In this document: positions 1 to 10,930 of the stretch, piece by piece
How the letters are laid out: each line of letters opens with the position of its first letter
Position numbering within the stretch: position 1 is the first letter of the stretch
Source: Microbacterium sp. LWH7-1.2
Lineage (GTDB): Bacteria; Actinomycetota; Actinomycetes; Actinomycetales; Microbacteriaceae
Length of the DNA: 64,000 nucleotides
Direction: 5' to 3'
NCBI RefSeq assembly: GCF_038397755.1
Contig: NZ_CP151637.1
Span: 930,001 to 994,000 of the forward strand
Made by a program: the position numbers and the translations under genes
Notes under the pieces: model-generated
The model's input: only the letters and a program-made list of their open reading frames with translations
Databases searched by the model: none
What the model was told of the DNA's origin: nothing

Positions 1-31
1 GACAGGGCGAAGACAGGGCGATACGCCCGCG

Positions 32-50
32 GGCCGTGAAAGACACGGCC
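32..50 (+). promoter_or_regulatory. Small hairpin in the presumed rpsD leader
   Basis: A perfect 7-bp stem (GGCCGTG / CACGGCC, loop AAAGA) lies 23 bases before the rpsD start, preceded by a short direct repeat of GACAGGGCGA. S4 represses its own translation in several bacteria through leader RNA structure, so a regulatory role is possible, but this is a short hairpin at the window edge and may only be a processing or spacer structure. Confidence 0.25.
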
Positions 51-72
51 GCGTCATCGAAAGGAACACTTC

Positions 73-702
73 GTGGCAACGAAGTCCCAGGACCGCCGCA
101 AGGTCCGTCTCTCCCGCGCCCTCGGCGTCGCGCTGACCCCCAAGGCAGCCAAGTACCTCGAGAAGCGCCCGTACGCGCCGGGTGAGCACGGCCGCACCAA
201 GCGCAAGCAGGACAGCGACTACGCCGTCCGCCTCCGCGAGAAGCAGCGTCTGCGCGAGCAGTACGGCATCCGCGAGAAGCAGCTGCGCATCCAGTTCAAC
301 GAGGCCCGCCGCACCCAGGGCCTGACGGGTGAGAACCTCGTCGAGCAGCTCGAGATGCGTCTGGACGCCCTCGTGCTGCGTGCCGGCTTCGCCCGCACCA
401 CCGCGCAGGCGCGCCAGCTCGTCGTGCACCGCCACATCCTCGTGGACGGCCAGCTCGTCGACCGCCCGTCCTTCCGCGTGAAGCCGGGTCAGCTCATCCA
501 CGTCAAGGCCAAGAGCGAGGGCATCGAGCCCTTCCAGGTCGCAGCCCTCGGCGGTCACGCCGAGGTCCTGCCGCCCGTCCCGGGCTACCTCGAGGTCGAG
601 CTCGACAAGCTCCAGGCCCGTCTCGTGCGTCGCCCCAAGCGCGCCGAGGTCCCCGTGGTCTGCGACGTCCAGCTCGTCGTCGAGTACTACGCAGCTCGGT
701 AA
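73..702 (+). CDS. rpsD: 30S ribosomal protein S4
   Basis: Primary 16S rRNA-binding protein that nucleates small-subunit assembly and helps control decoding accuracy. The 209-residue product has the usual length and both parts of the family: an N-terminal S4 domain beginning with the typical RRKVRLSRALG stretch, and a C-terminal S4 RNA-binding fold around residues 97-160 (RLDALVLRAGF ... RQLVVHRHILVDG). It lacks the zinc-binding cysteines seen in some S4 paralogs. The start is a GTG with AAGGAA 6-7 bases upstream. It stands apart from the ribosomal protein operons and is followed by a strong terminator, so it is probably a single-gene unit here, as is common in Microbacteriaceae. Confidence 0.97.
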   Translation: MATKSQDRRKVRLSRALGVALTPKAAKYLEKRPYAPGEHGRTKRKQDSDYAVRLREKQRLREQYGIREKQLRIQFNEARRTQGLTGENLVEQLEMRLDALVLRAGFARTTAQARQLVVHRHILVDGQLVDRPSFRVKPGQLIHVKAKSEGIEPFQVAALGGHAEVLPPVPGYLEVELDKLQARLVRRPKRAEVPVVCDVQLVVEYYAAR

Positions 703-714
703 TTCTGAGAACGC

Positions 715-748
715 ACGAAGGGCGCCGGGTCATCCCGGCGCCCTTCGT
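715..748 (+). terminator. Terminator of rpsD
   Basis: Perfect 15-bp stem (ACGAAGGGCGCCGGG and its complement) with a TCAT loop, 13 bases after the rpsD stop. There is no clear U-run, which is usual for high-GC actinobacteria. Confidence 0.85.
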
Positions 749-800
749 CGTCTGGGCGGTGCGAGGTGCCCGGATCGGCATACGAGGCGGCGTTTCGGCA

Positions 801-806
801 TACGAT
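801..806 (+). promoter_or_regulatory. -10 box TACGAT upstream of the small membrane protein gene
   Basis: TACGAT fits TANNNT and is followed after exactly 6 bases by an ATG at 813, the geometry of leaderless starts elsewhere in this window. The box is part of the second of two TCGGCATACGA direct repeats (775-785 and 795-805), spaced 20 bp apart. Transcription probably begins near 813. Confidence 0.45.
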
Positions 807-848
807 GGGGGGATGCCGCGCCCCAGCGGCCCGCGAGGAAGTGGTGAC

Positions 849-1145
849 ATGAAGAACCTGGTGTGGTTCCTGCTCGGCATCGCCGGAGGATTCGTCGCGG
901 CGCACTTCATGAACAAAGACCCGCGCGGTCACGAGATCCTCGCCGATGTCGACGCGCGCATCACCGAGTTCACCGACCGCATCGGCGACGCCTACCGCGA
1001 GCAGGAGGCCCGCTTCGCCGGCATCGTCGACGACGTGCGGGATGCCGCTGCCGAAGCCGCCGGCACCGCCAAGGCCGCAGCATCCCACGCCGTCGACGCC
1101 GTCGGGGACGCCGCCAAGAGCGCGGCCGACACGCTCGGCGACTGA
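849..1145 (+). CDS. Small single-pass membrane protein with Ala-rich amphipathic tail
   Basis: I do not recognise a named family. The 98-residue product has one membrane segment right at the N-terminus (about residues 3-20) followed by a charged, helix-prone stretch and an Ala/Asp/Lys-rich tail (about 60-98) resembling YtxH/LEA-like amphipathic repeats. The start was chosen for GAGGAA 9-14 bases upstream and because the membrane helix follows at once. An in-frame ATG at 813 preceded by a TACGAT box would add 12 residues by leaderless initiation. It sits just before alaS, a position where actinobacteria often carry a small uncharacterised membrane gene, and may be co-transcribed with alaS. Confidence 0.75.
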   Translation: MKNLVWFLLGIAGGFVAAHFMNKDPRGHEILADVDARITEFTDRIGDAYREQEARFAGIVDDVRDAAAEAAGTAKAAASHAVDAVGDAAKSAADTLGD

Positions 1146-1224
1146 CAGACGCATACCGCTCACCGGCAGCGCCGGGGAGTCGGCGTGCCCCGACACGCAT
1201 TCGCACGCACACGCAAGGACCCGC

Positions 1225-3882
1225 ATGAAGACCGCCGAGATCGCACAGCGCTTCCTCGATTACTTCGAGAAGAACGGCCACACCATCGTCCCCTCGGCAT
1301 CGCTGGTGACCGATGACCCGGCGCTGCTGTTCACGGTGGCCGGCATGGTGCCCTTCATCCCGTATCTGTCGGGCGATGTTCCCGCGCCGTACCCGCGCGC
1401 CGCCGACAACCAGAAGTGCATCCGCACCAACGACATCGAAGAGGTCGGCAAGACGCCGCGGCACGGCACGTTCTTCCAGATGCTCGGCAACTGGTCGTTC
1501 GGCGACTACTTCAAGGAAGGCGCGATCCGCTACGCGTGGGACCTGCTGACCTCGCCGGAGACCGACGGCGGCCTCGGCTTCGATCAGAAGGACCTGTGGG
1601 TCACCGTCTACGAGGAGGACGACGAGGCGCACGACCTCTGGCTGAAGCTCACCGACCTGCCCGAGGAGCGCATCCAGCGACTCGGCAAGGACACGAACTA
1701 CTGGAGCACCGGTCTTCCCGGCCCGGCCGGTCCCTGCTCGGAGATCTTCTTCGACCGCGGTCCCGCGTACGGCATCGACGGCGGTCCCGCGACCGACGAC
1801 GACCGCTACGTCGAGATCTGGAACCTCGTGTTCATGCAGTACGAGATCACCAACGTGCGGTCGAAGTACGACTTCGACATCGTCGGCGAGCTTCCGAACA
1901 AGAACATCGACACCGGCATGGGCCTGGAGCGCATCGCGTTCATCAAGCAGGGCGTCGACAACATGTACGAGACCGACCAGGTGCGTCCGGTGCTCGACAA
2001 GGCGGTCGAGCTGTCGGGCCGCACGTACGGCGCGAACCACGACGACGACGTGCGCTTCCGTGTCGTCGCGGACCACGTCCGTTCGTCGCTCATGCTGATG
2101 TCGGACGGCGTCACGCCCTCCAACGACGGCCGCGGCTACATCCTGCGACGCCTCATGCGCCGCGTGATCCGCTCGATGCGCCTGCTCGGCGTCGACGGGC
2201 CGACGTTCGAGGTGCTGTTCACGGCGTCGCGCGACGCCATGAAGGACGCCTACCCGGTCGTCGAGACCGACTGGGCCCGCATCTCGCAGTACGCCCTCGC
2301 CGAGGAGGCGACGTTCCTGCGCACCCTCGCGGCGGGGGAGTCGATCCTCGACGAGTCGCTCACCGAGACGAAGGCGGCGGGGGGCACGACGCTGACCGGC
2401 GCCGAGGCGTTCCTGCTGCACGACACGTACGGCTTCCCGATCGACCTGACGCTCGAGATCGCCGAGGAAGCGGGGCTGAGCGTCGACCGCGCCGCGTTCG
2501 ACGGTCTCATGCAGGAGCAGCGCGCACGCGCGAAGGCCGACGCGCGGGCCCGCAAGCGCCAGCTCGCCGACACGAGCGTGTACCGCGACCTGCGCGCGCA
2601 GGGCGAGACCGTCTTCACCGGCTACACCGACCTCGAGGCGGAGTCGGAGGTGCTCGGCATCCTCGTCGACGGCGTCTCGGTCGACCGCGCGAGCGTCGGC
2701 CAGATCGCCGAGGTGATCCTCGCCGAGACCGCGCTGTATGCCGAGTCGGGCGGCCAGGTCGCCGACAAGGGCGTCATCGTCGGCCCTGGCTACGAGCTCG
2801 AAGTGCTCGACGTGCAGAAGCCGGTGCCGGGGCTCATCAGCCACACCGTCGAGGTGTCGACGGGAGAGGTGGGTGTCGGTCAGGCGGCGACGACCGTGGT
2901 GGATGCTGCGAACCGCCGCGCCGCCCGTCAGGCGCACTCCGCGACCCACCTGGTGCACGCCGCGCTCCGCGACACGCTCGGCAAGACGGCGACGCAGGCC
3001 GGTTCGCTCAACCGCGCCGGCTACATGCGCTTCGACTTCTCGTGGGGCCAGTCGCTGTCGGACGCCACCAAGACCGAGATCGAGGAGATCGCCAACAACG
3101 CGGTGCGCGACAACCTCGAGGTGACCACGCGCGTGCTGCCGCTCGACGAGGCGCGCTCGCTCGGAGCGATGGCACTGTTCGGCGAGAAGTACGGCGACAC
3201 CGTGCGCATGGTCGACATCGGCGGCCCCTGGTCGCGCGAGCTGTGCGCGGGCACGCACGTCTCCACGAGCGCCGAGATCGGGCTCATCAACCTCGTCGGC
3301 GAGTCGTCGGTCGGCGCGTCGAACCGCCGCGTCGAGGCGCTCGTCGGTCTCGACGCCTTCCGTTCCCTCGCGGCCGAGCGCGCGCTCGTGTCGCAGCTCA
3401 CGACGTCGCTCAAGGCGCCGCGCGAGCAGCTGCCGGCGCGCATCGCGGAGCTGCAGGCGAGCCTCAAGGCCGCCGAGAAGAAGATCGCCGCGTTCGAGGC
3501 CAAGGCCCTCGGCGACCGGCTCCCGGCTCTCGCGGCGGCCGCCACGCGGATCGGCGACACGGTCGTGGTGGCCGAGTCGCTCGGGAACGCAGCATCCGCT
3601 GACGACGTCCGCTCGCTGGCTCTGCAGGTGCGCGAGCGGCTCGGGTCGGACGCAGCTGTGGTCGCGCTGGGCGCGGTCGTGAACGACCGGCCGGTGGTGA
3701 TCGTCGCGACCAACGACGCGGCCCGAGCCGCCGGCGCCAAGGCAGGCGTGCTCGCGAAGGGTGCCGCCCGCGTGCTGGGCGGCGGCGGCGGCGGTCGCGA
3801 CGACGTCGCGCAGGGCGGCGGAACGGATGCTGCGGCCCTGCCCGCGGCGCTCACCTCGGTGAAGGACGCGCTCGGCGCGTGA
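1225..3882 (+). CDS. alaS: Alanine--tRNA ligase
   Basis: Charges tRNA-Ala with alanine in the cytoplasm. At 885 residues it is full length and contains the class II catalytic core (residues 1 to about 260, with the RTNDIEEVG and GNWSFGDYF stretches), the tRNA-recognition region, the editing domain with its zinc-site motifs HSATH (about 570) and CAGTH (about 674), and a C-Ala domain ending in a Gly-rich loop (GGGGGRDDVAQGGG near 850). The ATG is preceded by AAGGA 5-9 bases upstream. The open frame runs further 5' but that part has different composition and no homology. The stop overlaps the start of ruvX (GTGA), indicating coupling. Confidence 0.97.
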   Translation: MKTAEIAQRFLDYFEKNGHTIVPSASLVTDDPALLFTVAGMVPFIPYLSGDVPAPYPRAADNQKCIRTNDIEEVGKTPRHGTFFQMLGNWSFGDYFKEGAIRYAWDLLTSPETDGGLGFDQKDLWVTVYEEDDEAHDLWLKLTDLPEERIQRLGKDTNYWSTGLPGPAGPCSEIFFDRGPAYGIDGGPATDDDRYVEIWNLVFMQYEITNVRSKYDFDIVGELPNKNIDTGMGLERIAFIKQGVDNMYETDQVRPVLDKAVELSGRTYGANHDDDVRFRVVADHVRSSLMLMSDGVTPSNDGRGYILRRLMRRVIRSMRLLGVDGPTFEVLFTASRDAMKDAYPVVETDWARISQYALAEEATFLRTLAAGESILDESLTETKAAGGTTLTGAEAFLLHDTYGFPIDLTLEIAEEAGLSVDRAAFDGLMQEQRARAKADARARKRQLADTSVYRDLRAQGETVFTGYTDLEAESEVLGILVDGVSVDRASVGQIAEVILAETALYAESGGQVADKGVIVGPGYELEVLDVQKPVPGLISHTVEVSTGEVGVGQAATTVVDAANRRAARQAHSATHLVHAALRDTLGKTATQAGSLNRAGYMRFDFSWGQSLSDATKTEIEEIANNAVRDNLEVTTRVLPLDEARSLGAMALFGEKYGDTVRMVDIGGPWSRELCAGTHVSTSAEIGLINLVGESSVGASNRRVEALVGLDAFRSLAAERALVSQLTTSLKAPREQLPARIAELQASLKAAEKKIAAFEAKALGDRLPALAAAATRIGDTVVVAESLGNAASADDVRSLALQVRERLGSDAAVVALGAVVNDRPVVIVATNDAARAAGAKAGVLAKGAARVLGGGGGGRDDVAQGGGTDAAALPAALTSVKDALGA

Positions 3883-4346
3883 GCGGCTTCCGGCGCGGCA
3901 CGCGGCTCGGCATCGACGTGGGCAGAGCCCGGGTCGGGGTGGCGAAGTGCGACCCCGACGGTCTGCTCGCCACACCGGTCGAGACGGTGCCGCGCGACGA
4001 CGCTTCGGTTCCCCGGATCGTCGCGCTCTCCGACGAGTACTCGGCGGTCGAGCTCTATGTCGGCTTGCCGTTGAACATGCGGGGCGAGGACACGGCGTCG
4101 ACGCAGGACGCCCGGGACTTCGCCGCGGCGCTGGCGGCAGCATCCGGGCTCCCCGTCCGCCTCGTGGACGAGCGTCTTTCCACCGTCTCGGCGCACGCGG
4201 CGCTGCGAAGTTCGGGCAGAACCCAGCGTTCGTCGCGTAACATCGTGGACCAGGTCGCCGCGGTCGTCCTGCTCCAGCAAGCGCTCGACGTCGAGAAGAG
4301 CACCGGACGACCTCCCGGAACCCCCGTCCCCCAGGAGCCCACCTGA
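3879..4346 (+). CDS. ruvX: Holliday junction resolvase-like / pre-16S rRNA nuclease YqgF
   Basis: Member of the RNase H-fold YqgF/RuvX family, implicated in maturation of the 16S rRNA 5' end and first proposed as a Holliday junction resolvase. The 155-residue product shows the N-terminal catalytic strand GIDVGRARVGVA (about residues 10-21), the YVGLPLNMRG motif, and VDERLSTVSA followed by a late Asp in NIVDQVAA. The GTG start overlaps the alaS stop and the stop overlaps the mltG start. The alaS-ruvX-mltG-aroE order is the standard arrangement in Gram-positive actinobacteria. Confidence 0.93.
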   Translation: MSGFRRGTRLGIDVGRARVGVAKCDPDGLLATPVETVPRDDASVPRIVALSDEYSAVELYVGLPLNMRGEDTASTQDARDFAAALAAASGLPVRLVDERLSTVSAHAALRSSGRTQRSSRNIVDQVAAVVLLQQALDVEKSTGRPPGTPVPQEPT

Positions 4347-5992
4347 TGCCCGACTCATCGCCCGACGGCGAAGCCGTTCCCCGGTCGCGCCGCGCTGCCC
4401 GCGAGGCCGCCGCGCGACAGGCGGCGACCGGGGAGACGCCGACAGCCGCCCCGGCTGACCCGGCGCCCGTCGATGCCGCGGCGACGTGGGAATCGCTCAT
4501 CACCGGCTCCACGCCTGTCATTGGGACCGCTCCCGGCACCGTCGCGCCTGCAACACCCCCGACCTCGGCGGATGCGCCGACGCCCGGCAGCGGCTTCCAG
4601 CCGGTGCCGCTGCGCACCCCGCGCCCGACGACCGAGCCGATCGACGTCGAGGCGCCCGCCGACGACCCGTGGATCTTCGCGACGGCGGGAGCCGGCCCCG
4701 CGATGCCCTACAGTCGCGGTGGCGCCGCGCCCGCAGCCGCCCCCGCGCCGGCGGCGGGCGCCGCAGCGCCCACTGCTCGCGGGACTGCGCCCGCCGGAGA
4801 CGAGCGCGACGAGCCGTCGGCGCCCTCCGGTTCGCTCGAGGACCTGTTCAGCGGGTCGGCCTCGACGAACGACATGGGCCATGCCCCGCCGCCCCCGAAC
4901 AAGAAGCGCCGGCGCATCGGCGGCTGGATCGCCCTCGGCGTCGTGCTGCTGATCCTCGGCGGCATCAGCGCCGGCGGCCTGTACGTGTGGAACACGTACG
5001 AGGACAAGATCCGCGAGGTCATGGGCTGGGAGGAGCCCAAGGATTACGAGGAGGGCCTCGCGACCGGTGAAGCGTTCATCACGGTCGAGTCCGGCGACAC
5101 CGGCTCGCCGATCTCGCAGAAGCTCTACGACGCGAAAGTCACCAAGACGCCGGAGGCGTTCTACGACTACCTCATCGACACAGGCCAGAACCCGACCTTC
5201 CAGCCCGGGTACTTTCGTCTTCAGACGAAGATGACGTCCGAGGCCGCTCTCGCCGCACTCCAGGACCCCGCCAACCGCCTGGAGAACACCGCGCAGCTGC
5301 GCGAGGGGCTCACCGTCGCCCAGTCGCTTCCGATCCTCGCCGACGGCACCGGAATCCCGCTCGAGGACCTGCAGGCAGCGGTCGAAGCGGGTCCGGCGGC
5401 CTACGGCGTCGCGGCCGACAGCCTCGAAGGCTGGCTGTTCCCGGCGACGTACACGTTCGACCCGAGCGTCACGGCCCAGTCGGCGATCCAGACGCTCGTC
5501 GACCGCGCCAAGCAGTCCCTGGACGCGGCCGGCGTTCCGGAGGAGAGGCGCCAGGAGATCCTCACCATCGCGTCGATCATCCAGCGCGAGGCGCGGTACG
5601 AGGCCGACATGCAGAAGGTGTCACGCGTCATCCAGAACCGTCTCAATCCGAACAACCAGGAGACGTTCGGCCTCCTGCAGATGGACTCGACCGCGCAGTA
5701 CGGCTACGGCGAGATGCACGACGGCACGGTGAGCTCCTCCGCCGAGGCGCTCGCCGACGACAACCCCTGGAACACCTATGTGCACGCGGGGCTGCCGGTC
5801 GGGCCGATCTCCAACCCCGGCGATGTCGCGATCGACGCGGCTATGCACCCCGCCGACGGCGATTGGATGTACTTCGTGACCGTCGACCTCAACACCGGCG
5901 AGACCGTCTTCACGAGCAACCTCGCGGACCACAACCGCGCGGTCGCGCAGTGGCAGCAGTGGTGCCGCGACAACCCGGACTCGGGGTGCTGA
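4346..5992 (+). CDS. mltG: Endolytic transglycosylase MltG
   Basis: Membrane-anchored lytic transglycosylase that cleaves nascent peptidoglycan and is thought to end glycan-strand elongation. The 548-residue product has a long Pro/Ala-rich, poorly conserved cytoplasmic region (1 to about 190), one transmembrane helix (about 192-214), a LysM-like portion, and the YceG catalytic domain with the conserved glutamate in SIIQREARYE (about residue 414) and a GLPVGPISNPG segment. The long N-terminal extension is typical of actinobacterial MltG. The ATG overlaps the ruvX stop (TGATG), and the stop lies within the aroE start region. Confidence 0.93.
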   Translation: MPDSSPDGEAVPRSRRAAREAAARQAATGETPTAAPADPAPVDAAATWESLITGSTPVIGTAPGTVAPATPPTSADAPTPGSGFQPVPLRTPRPTTEPIDVEAPADDPWIFATAGAGPAMPYSRGGAAPAAAPAPAAGAAAPTARGTAPAGDERDEPSAPSGSLEDLFSGSASTNDMGHAPPPPNKKRRRIGGWIALGVVLLILGGISAGGLYVWNTYEDKIREVMGWEEPKDYEEGLATGEAFITVESGDTGSPISQKLYDAKVTKTPEAFYDYLIDTGQNPTFQPGYFRLQTKMTSEAALAALQDPANRLENTAQLREGLTVAQSLPILADGTGIPLEDLQAAVEAGPAAYGVAADSLEGWLFPATYTFDPSVTAQSAIQTLVDRAKQSLDAAGVPEERRQEILTIASIIQREARYEADMQKVSRVIQNRLNPNNQETFGLLQMDSTAQYGYGEMHDGTVSSSAEALADDNPWNTYVHAGLPVGPISNPGDVAIDAAMHPADGDWMYFVTVDLNTGETVFTSNLADHNRAVAQWQQWCRDNPDSGC

Positions 5993-6837
5993 GCCCGCAG
6001 GCGTCCCGTCTGGAGGTCTGGGGCGACCCGATCGCGCACAGCCGCTCACCCCAGCTGCACGCCGCGGCGTACGCGGTGCTCGGTCTCGACTGGACCTACG
6101 GGCGCCGCCGGGTCGACGAGGCCTCCTTCGGCGGCGAGCTCGCGGGACTCGACGACGCCTGGCGGGGTCTCTCGCTCACGATGCCGCTGAAGGGCGTCGC
6201 GTTCGCCGCGGCCGCATCGCACGACCGCCGGGCCGAGCTCACCGGGGCGGTCAACACGCTGCTGCTGGATCCCGAAGGCGCACGCGGCTTCAACACCGAC
6301 GTCGGCGGCATCGTCCGCGCTCTCGCCGATGACGGCGTCACCGAGGTGCCGCGGGCGCGCATCGTCGGCGCCGGCGCCACCGCGACCTCGGCGCTGATCG
6401 CCCTCTCCGAGCTCGGTGCGCGCGACGTCGACGTGGTCGCCCGCCGACCGGCAGCCGTGGAGCCGCTCGCGGCACTGGGCCGCGAACTCGGCATCTCCGT
6501 CGCGGCGACGTCGTTCGCAACATCCGTCCACGACGACGTGCCGCTCACGATCGCGACCCTTCCCGGCGACGCACCCGTCACGGATGCCGCGGCCGACGCC
6601 CTCGCCGGGTCCGGCGGCTTGCTCCTCGACGTCGTCTACGGGCACTGGCCGACCGCGCTCTCGGCCGCATGGGAACGCGCGGGCGGCGCCGCGCGATCGG
6701 GACTCGGCATGCTGCTGCACCAGGCCCTGCTGCAGATCCGGATCTTCCGGCACGGCACGCCCGACGCACCGCTCGACCGCGAGGCGGAGGCGCTGGCGGC
6801 CATGCGCCGGGCGCTCGAGGAGCCGGCGGCGGCGTAA
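5986..6837 (+). CDS. aroE: Shikimate dehydrogenase
   Basis: Reduces 3-dehydroshikimate to shikimate with NADPH. The 283-residue product has the substrate-binding domain with GDPIAHSRSPQLHAAA near the N-terminus, catalytic lysine in TMPLKG and a Rossmann-type nucleotide loop (VGAGATATSA) about 45% along. A GTG at 5986 overlapping the mltG stop was chosen because it starts just before the conserved VWGDPIAHS. Longer frames run into mltG. It begins the shikimate gene block. The short C-terminus QALLQIRIF is as usual for the family. Confidence 0.92.
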   Translation: MLSPQASRLEVWGDPIAHSRSPQLHAAAYAVLGLDWTYGRRRVDEASFGGELAGLDDAWRGLSLTMPLKGVAFAAAASHDRRAELTGAVNTLLLDPEGARGFNTDVGGIVRALADDGVTEVPRARIVGAGATATSALIALSELGARDVDVVARRPAAVEPLAALGRELGISVAATSFATSVHDDVPLTIATLPGDAPVTDAAADALAGSGGLLLDVVYGHWPTALSAAWERAGGAARSGLGMLLHQALLQIRIFRHGTPDAPLDREAEALAAMRRALEEPAAA

Positions 6838-6855
6838 CGGCCTCCCGAGGCGTGG

Positions 6856-6861
6856 GAGACT
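6856..6861 (+). promoter_or_regulatory. Weak -10-like box before aroC
   Basis: GAGACT followed by 6 bases and the aroC ATG. It deviates from TANNNT at the first base, but the spacing matches the leaderless starts in this window. aroC may therefore also have its own weak promoter within the operon. Confidence 0.25.
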
Positions 6862-6867
6862 GGACCA

Positions 6868-8080
6868 ATGCTCCGCGTGCTCACGGCCGGCGAATCGCAC
6901 GGCCCCGAACTCGTCGCCGTCATGGAGGGCATGCCTGCGGGCGTCCCCGTCTCCCGCGCTGCGATCCAGGCGGATCTCGCGCGCCGCAAGCTCGGCTACG
7001 GCCGCGGTTCGCGCATGAAGTTCGAAGAGGACGAGCTCACGATCTCGTCCGGCGTCGTGCACGGCACGACACTCGGCAGCCCCATCGCACTGCGCATCGG
7101 CAACACCGAGTGGCCGAAGTGGGTCGAGGTCATGAGCGCCGAGCCCGTCGAGCTCACCGAGAAGTCCCGAGGCCGCGGCGCCGCGCTCACGCGTCCTCGC
7201 CCGGGGCACGCGGATCTCGTCGGCATGCAGAAGTACGGCTTCGACGAGGCCCGTCCGATCCTCGAGCGCGCGAGCGCCCGCGAGACCGCTGCCCGCGTCG
7301 CCCTCGGCGCCCTCGCGCGCGCGTTCCTGGCCGAGCTCGGCATCCGCCTCGTCAGCCACACACTGTCGATCGGCCCCGTACAGGTCCCGGAGGGCTCTGC
7401 GCTTCCCACGCCGGACGATGTCGACACGCTCGACGCCGATCCGCTGCGCTGCTTCGACCCCGCCACGAGCGCGGCCATGGTCGCCGAGGTCGACGATGCC
7501 CGCAAGGACGGCGACACCCTCGGCGGCATCGTCGAAGTGCTGGCCTACGGGCTGCCGCCGGGGCTCGGCTCCCACGTCCACTGGGACCGCCGCCTCGATG
7601 CGAAGCTCGCGCAGGCGCTGATGAGCATCCAGGCGATCAAGGGGGTCGAGGTCGGCGACGGCTTCGAGACCACTCGCCGACGCGGCTCCGCCGCCCACGA
7701 CGAGCTCTTCGTCGCCGGCGACGGCATCACCCGCTCGAGCGACAAGGCGGGCGGCACCGAGGGCGGCATGTCGACCGGCACCGTGCTGCGTGTGCGCGCG
7801 GGAATGAAGCCCATTGCGACCGTGCCTCGCGCGCTGCGCACCGTGGACGTCGCGACAGGTGACGCCGCGTCCGCCCACCACCAGCGCTCCGACGTGTGCG
7901 CAGTTCCCGCCGCGGGCGTCGTGGCCGAGGCCATGGTGGCGGTCGTGCTCGCCGACGTCGTGCTGGAGAAGTTCGGCGGCGACAGCGTCGCCGAGACGCG
8001 CCGCAACCTCGAGGGCTACCTCGCGGCGATCCCCGACGCGCTGCGCAGTGCGGCGGAAAGCGACTCCGGTCTCACCGACC

Positions 8081-8097
<17 letters not shown>
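6868..8097 (+). CDS. aroC: Chorismate synthase
   Basis: Converts EPSP to chorismate with reduced FMN, the last step of the shikimate pathway. The 409-residue product shows the family signatures GESHGPELV near the N-terminus, [17 protein letters not shown], and the C-terminal [18 protein letters not shown] 30-base gap separates it from aroE and no good Shine-Dalgarno is visible, so it may be leaderless or depend on read-through. Its 3' end overlaps aroK by 17 bases. Confidence 0.96.
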
Positions 8098-10283
<2,186 letters not shown>

Positions 10284-10290
10284 CCGCGAC

Positions 10291-10322
10291 AGACCCCATC
10301 CGGTGCATCGGGACGGGGTCTC
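10291..10322 (+). terminator. Probable terminator after the GNAT gene
   Basis: AGACCCC...GGGGTCT inverted repeat with additional imperfect pairing inside, 8 bases after the GNAT stop and just before the aroQ promoter. The imperfect stem and absent U-run limit confidence. Confidence 0.45.
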
Positions 10323-10342
10323 GGCGGCTCCACCCTCGCTGA

Positions 10343-10348
10343 TATCGT
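10343..10348 (+). promoter_or_regulatory. -10 box TATCGT of aroQ, leaderless geometry
   Basis: TATCGT fits TANNNT and is followed after 6 bases by the aroQ ATG at 10355, with no Shine-Dalgarno, so transcription probably starts on the start codon. Confidence 0.5.
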
Positions 10349-10354
10349 GCGAGC

Positions 10355-10813
10355 ATGACCGCCCCTCGCCGCCTCTTGCTCGTCAACGGCCCCAATCTGA
10401 ACCTCCTGGGCACCCGAGAGCCCGAGATCTACGGCACCGCGACCCTGGCGGACGTCGTCCAGGTGGCGACGGATGCTGCCGCCCGGCGCGGCTTCGAGGT
10501 GCGGGCCGTGCAGAGCAACCACGAGGGGGTTCTCCTCGACGCGATCCACGACGCGCGACGGGACTGCGCCGGCATCGTCATCAACCCCGGCGGCCTGACC
10601 CACACCTCCGTCGTGCTCCGCGACGCCCTGTCGGGCGTCGCGCTGCCGGTGGCGGAGGTGCACATCTCGGATGTGATGGCGCGCGAAGAGTTCCGCCACC
10701 ACTCCTATGTCGCGGACGTCGCCGTCGTCCACGTGATCGGCGAGGGGGTCCCCGGCTACGCGACCGCCGTCACGCGTCTCATCGACATCGTCGCCGGTCA
10801 GGCCGAGGGCTGA
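10355..10813 (+). CDS. aroQ: 3-dehydroquinate dehydratase, type II
   Basis: Dehydrates 3-dehydroquinate to 3-dehydroshikimate, by the type II mechanism through an enolate. The 152-residue product is of normal length and shows NGPNLNLLGTREPEIYG (with the catalytic Tyr), QSNHEG, NPGGLTHTSVVLRDAL, and the His in EVHISD, as in dodecameric AroQ enzymes. It probably has its own leaderless promoter. With aroE, aroC, aroK and aroB it completes all steps from DAHP to chorismate except EPSP synthase (aroA), which is not in the window. Confidence 0.95.
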   Translation: MTAPRRLLLVNGPNLNLLGTREPEIYGTATLADVVQVATDAAARRGFEVRAVQSNHEGVLLDAIHDARRDCAGIVINPGGLTHTSVVLRDALSGVALPVAEVHISDVMAREEFRHHSYVADVAVVHVIGEGVPGYATAVTRLIDIVAGQAEG

Positions 10814-10840
10814 CGAATCGGCCGAGGACCAGGCATCCCG

Positions 10841-10846
10841 TAGAAT
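10841..10846 (+). promoter_or_regulatory. -10 box TAGAAT upstream of efp
   Basis: TAGAAT is close to consensus and lies about 85 bases before the efp ATG, in the gap after aroQ. It implies an untranslated leader of about 78 bases. No convincing -35 hexamer is visible. Confidence 0.5.
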
Positions 10847-10930
10847 CGAACGTCGGCAGGTCCCACCCGTGAGCTCGTTCACGGGCAGCGATCGCCTCCA
10901 CGCACTTCAACGAAACGGATTCGTACCCCC

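Noticed and set aside
970..4617. A minus-strand open frame of about 1,215 codons across alaS, ruvX and mltG
   Set aside because: It is antisense to three well-supported genes, is extremely Arg/Ala/Gly/Val-rich with no domain, and follows from high GC leaving few stops in the complementary frame. The same applies to long antisense frames opposite gltB (44083-47109), carB (22105-25218) and pyk (46673-49999).
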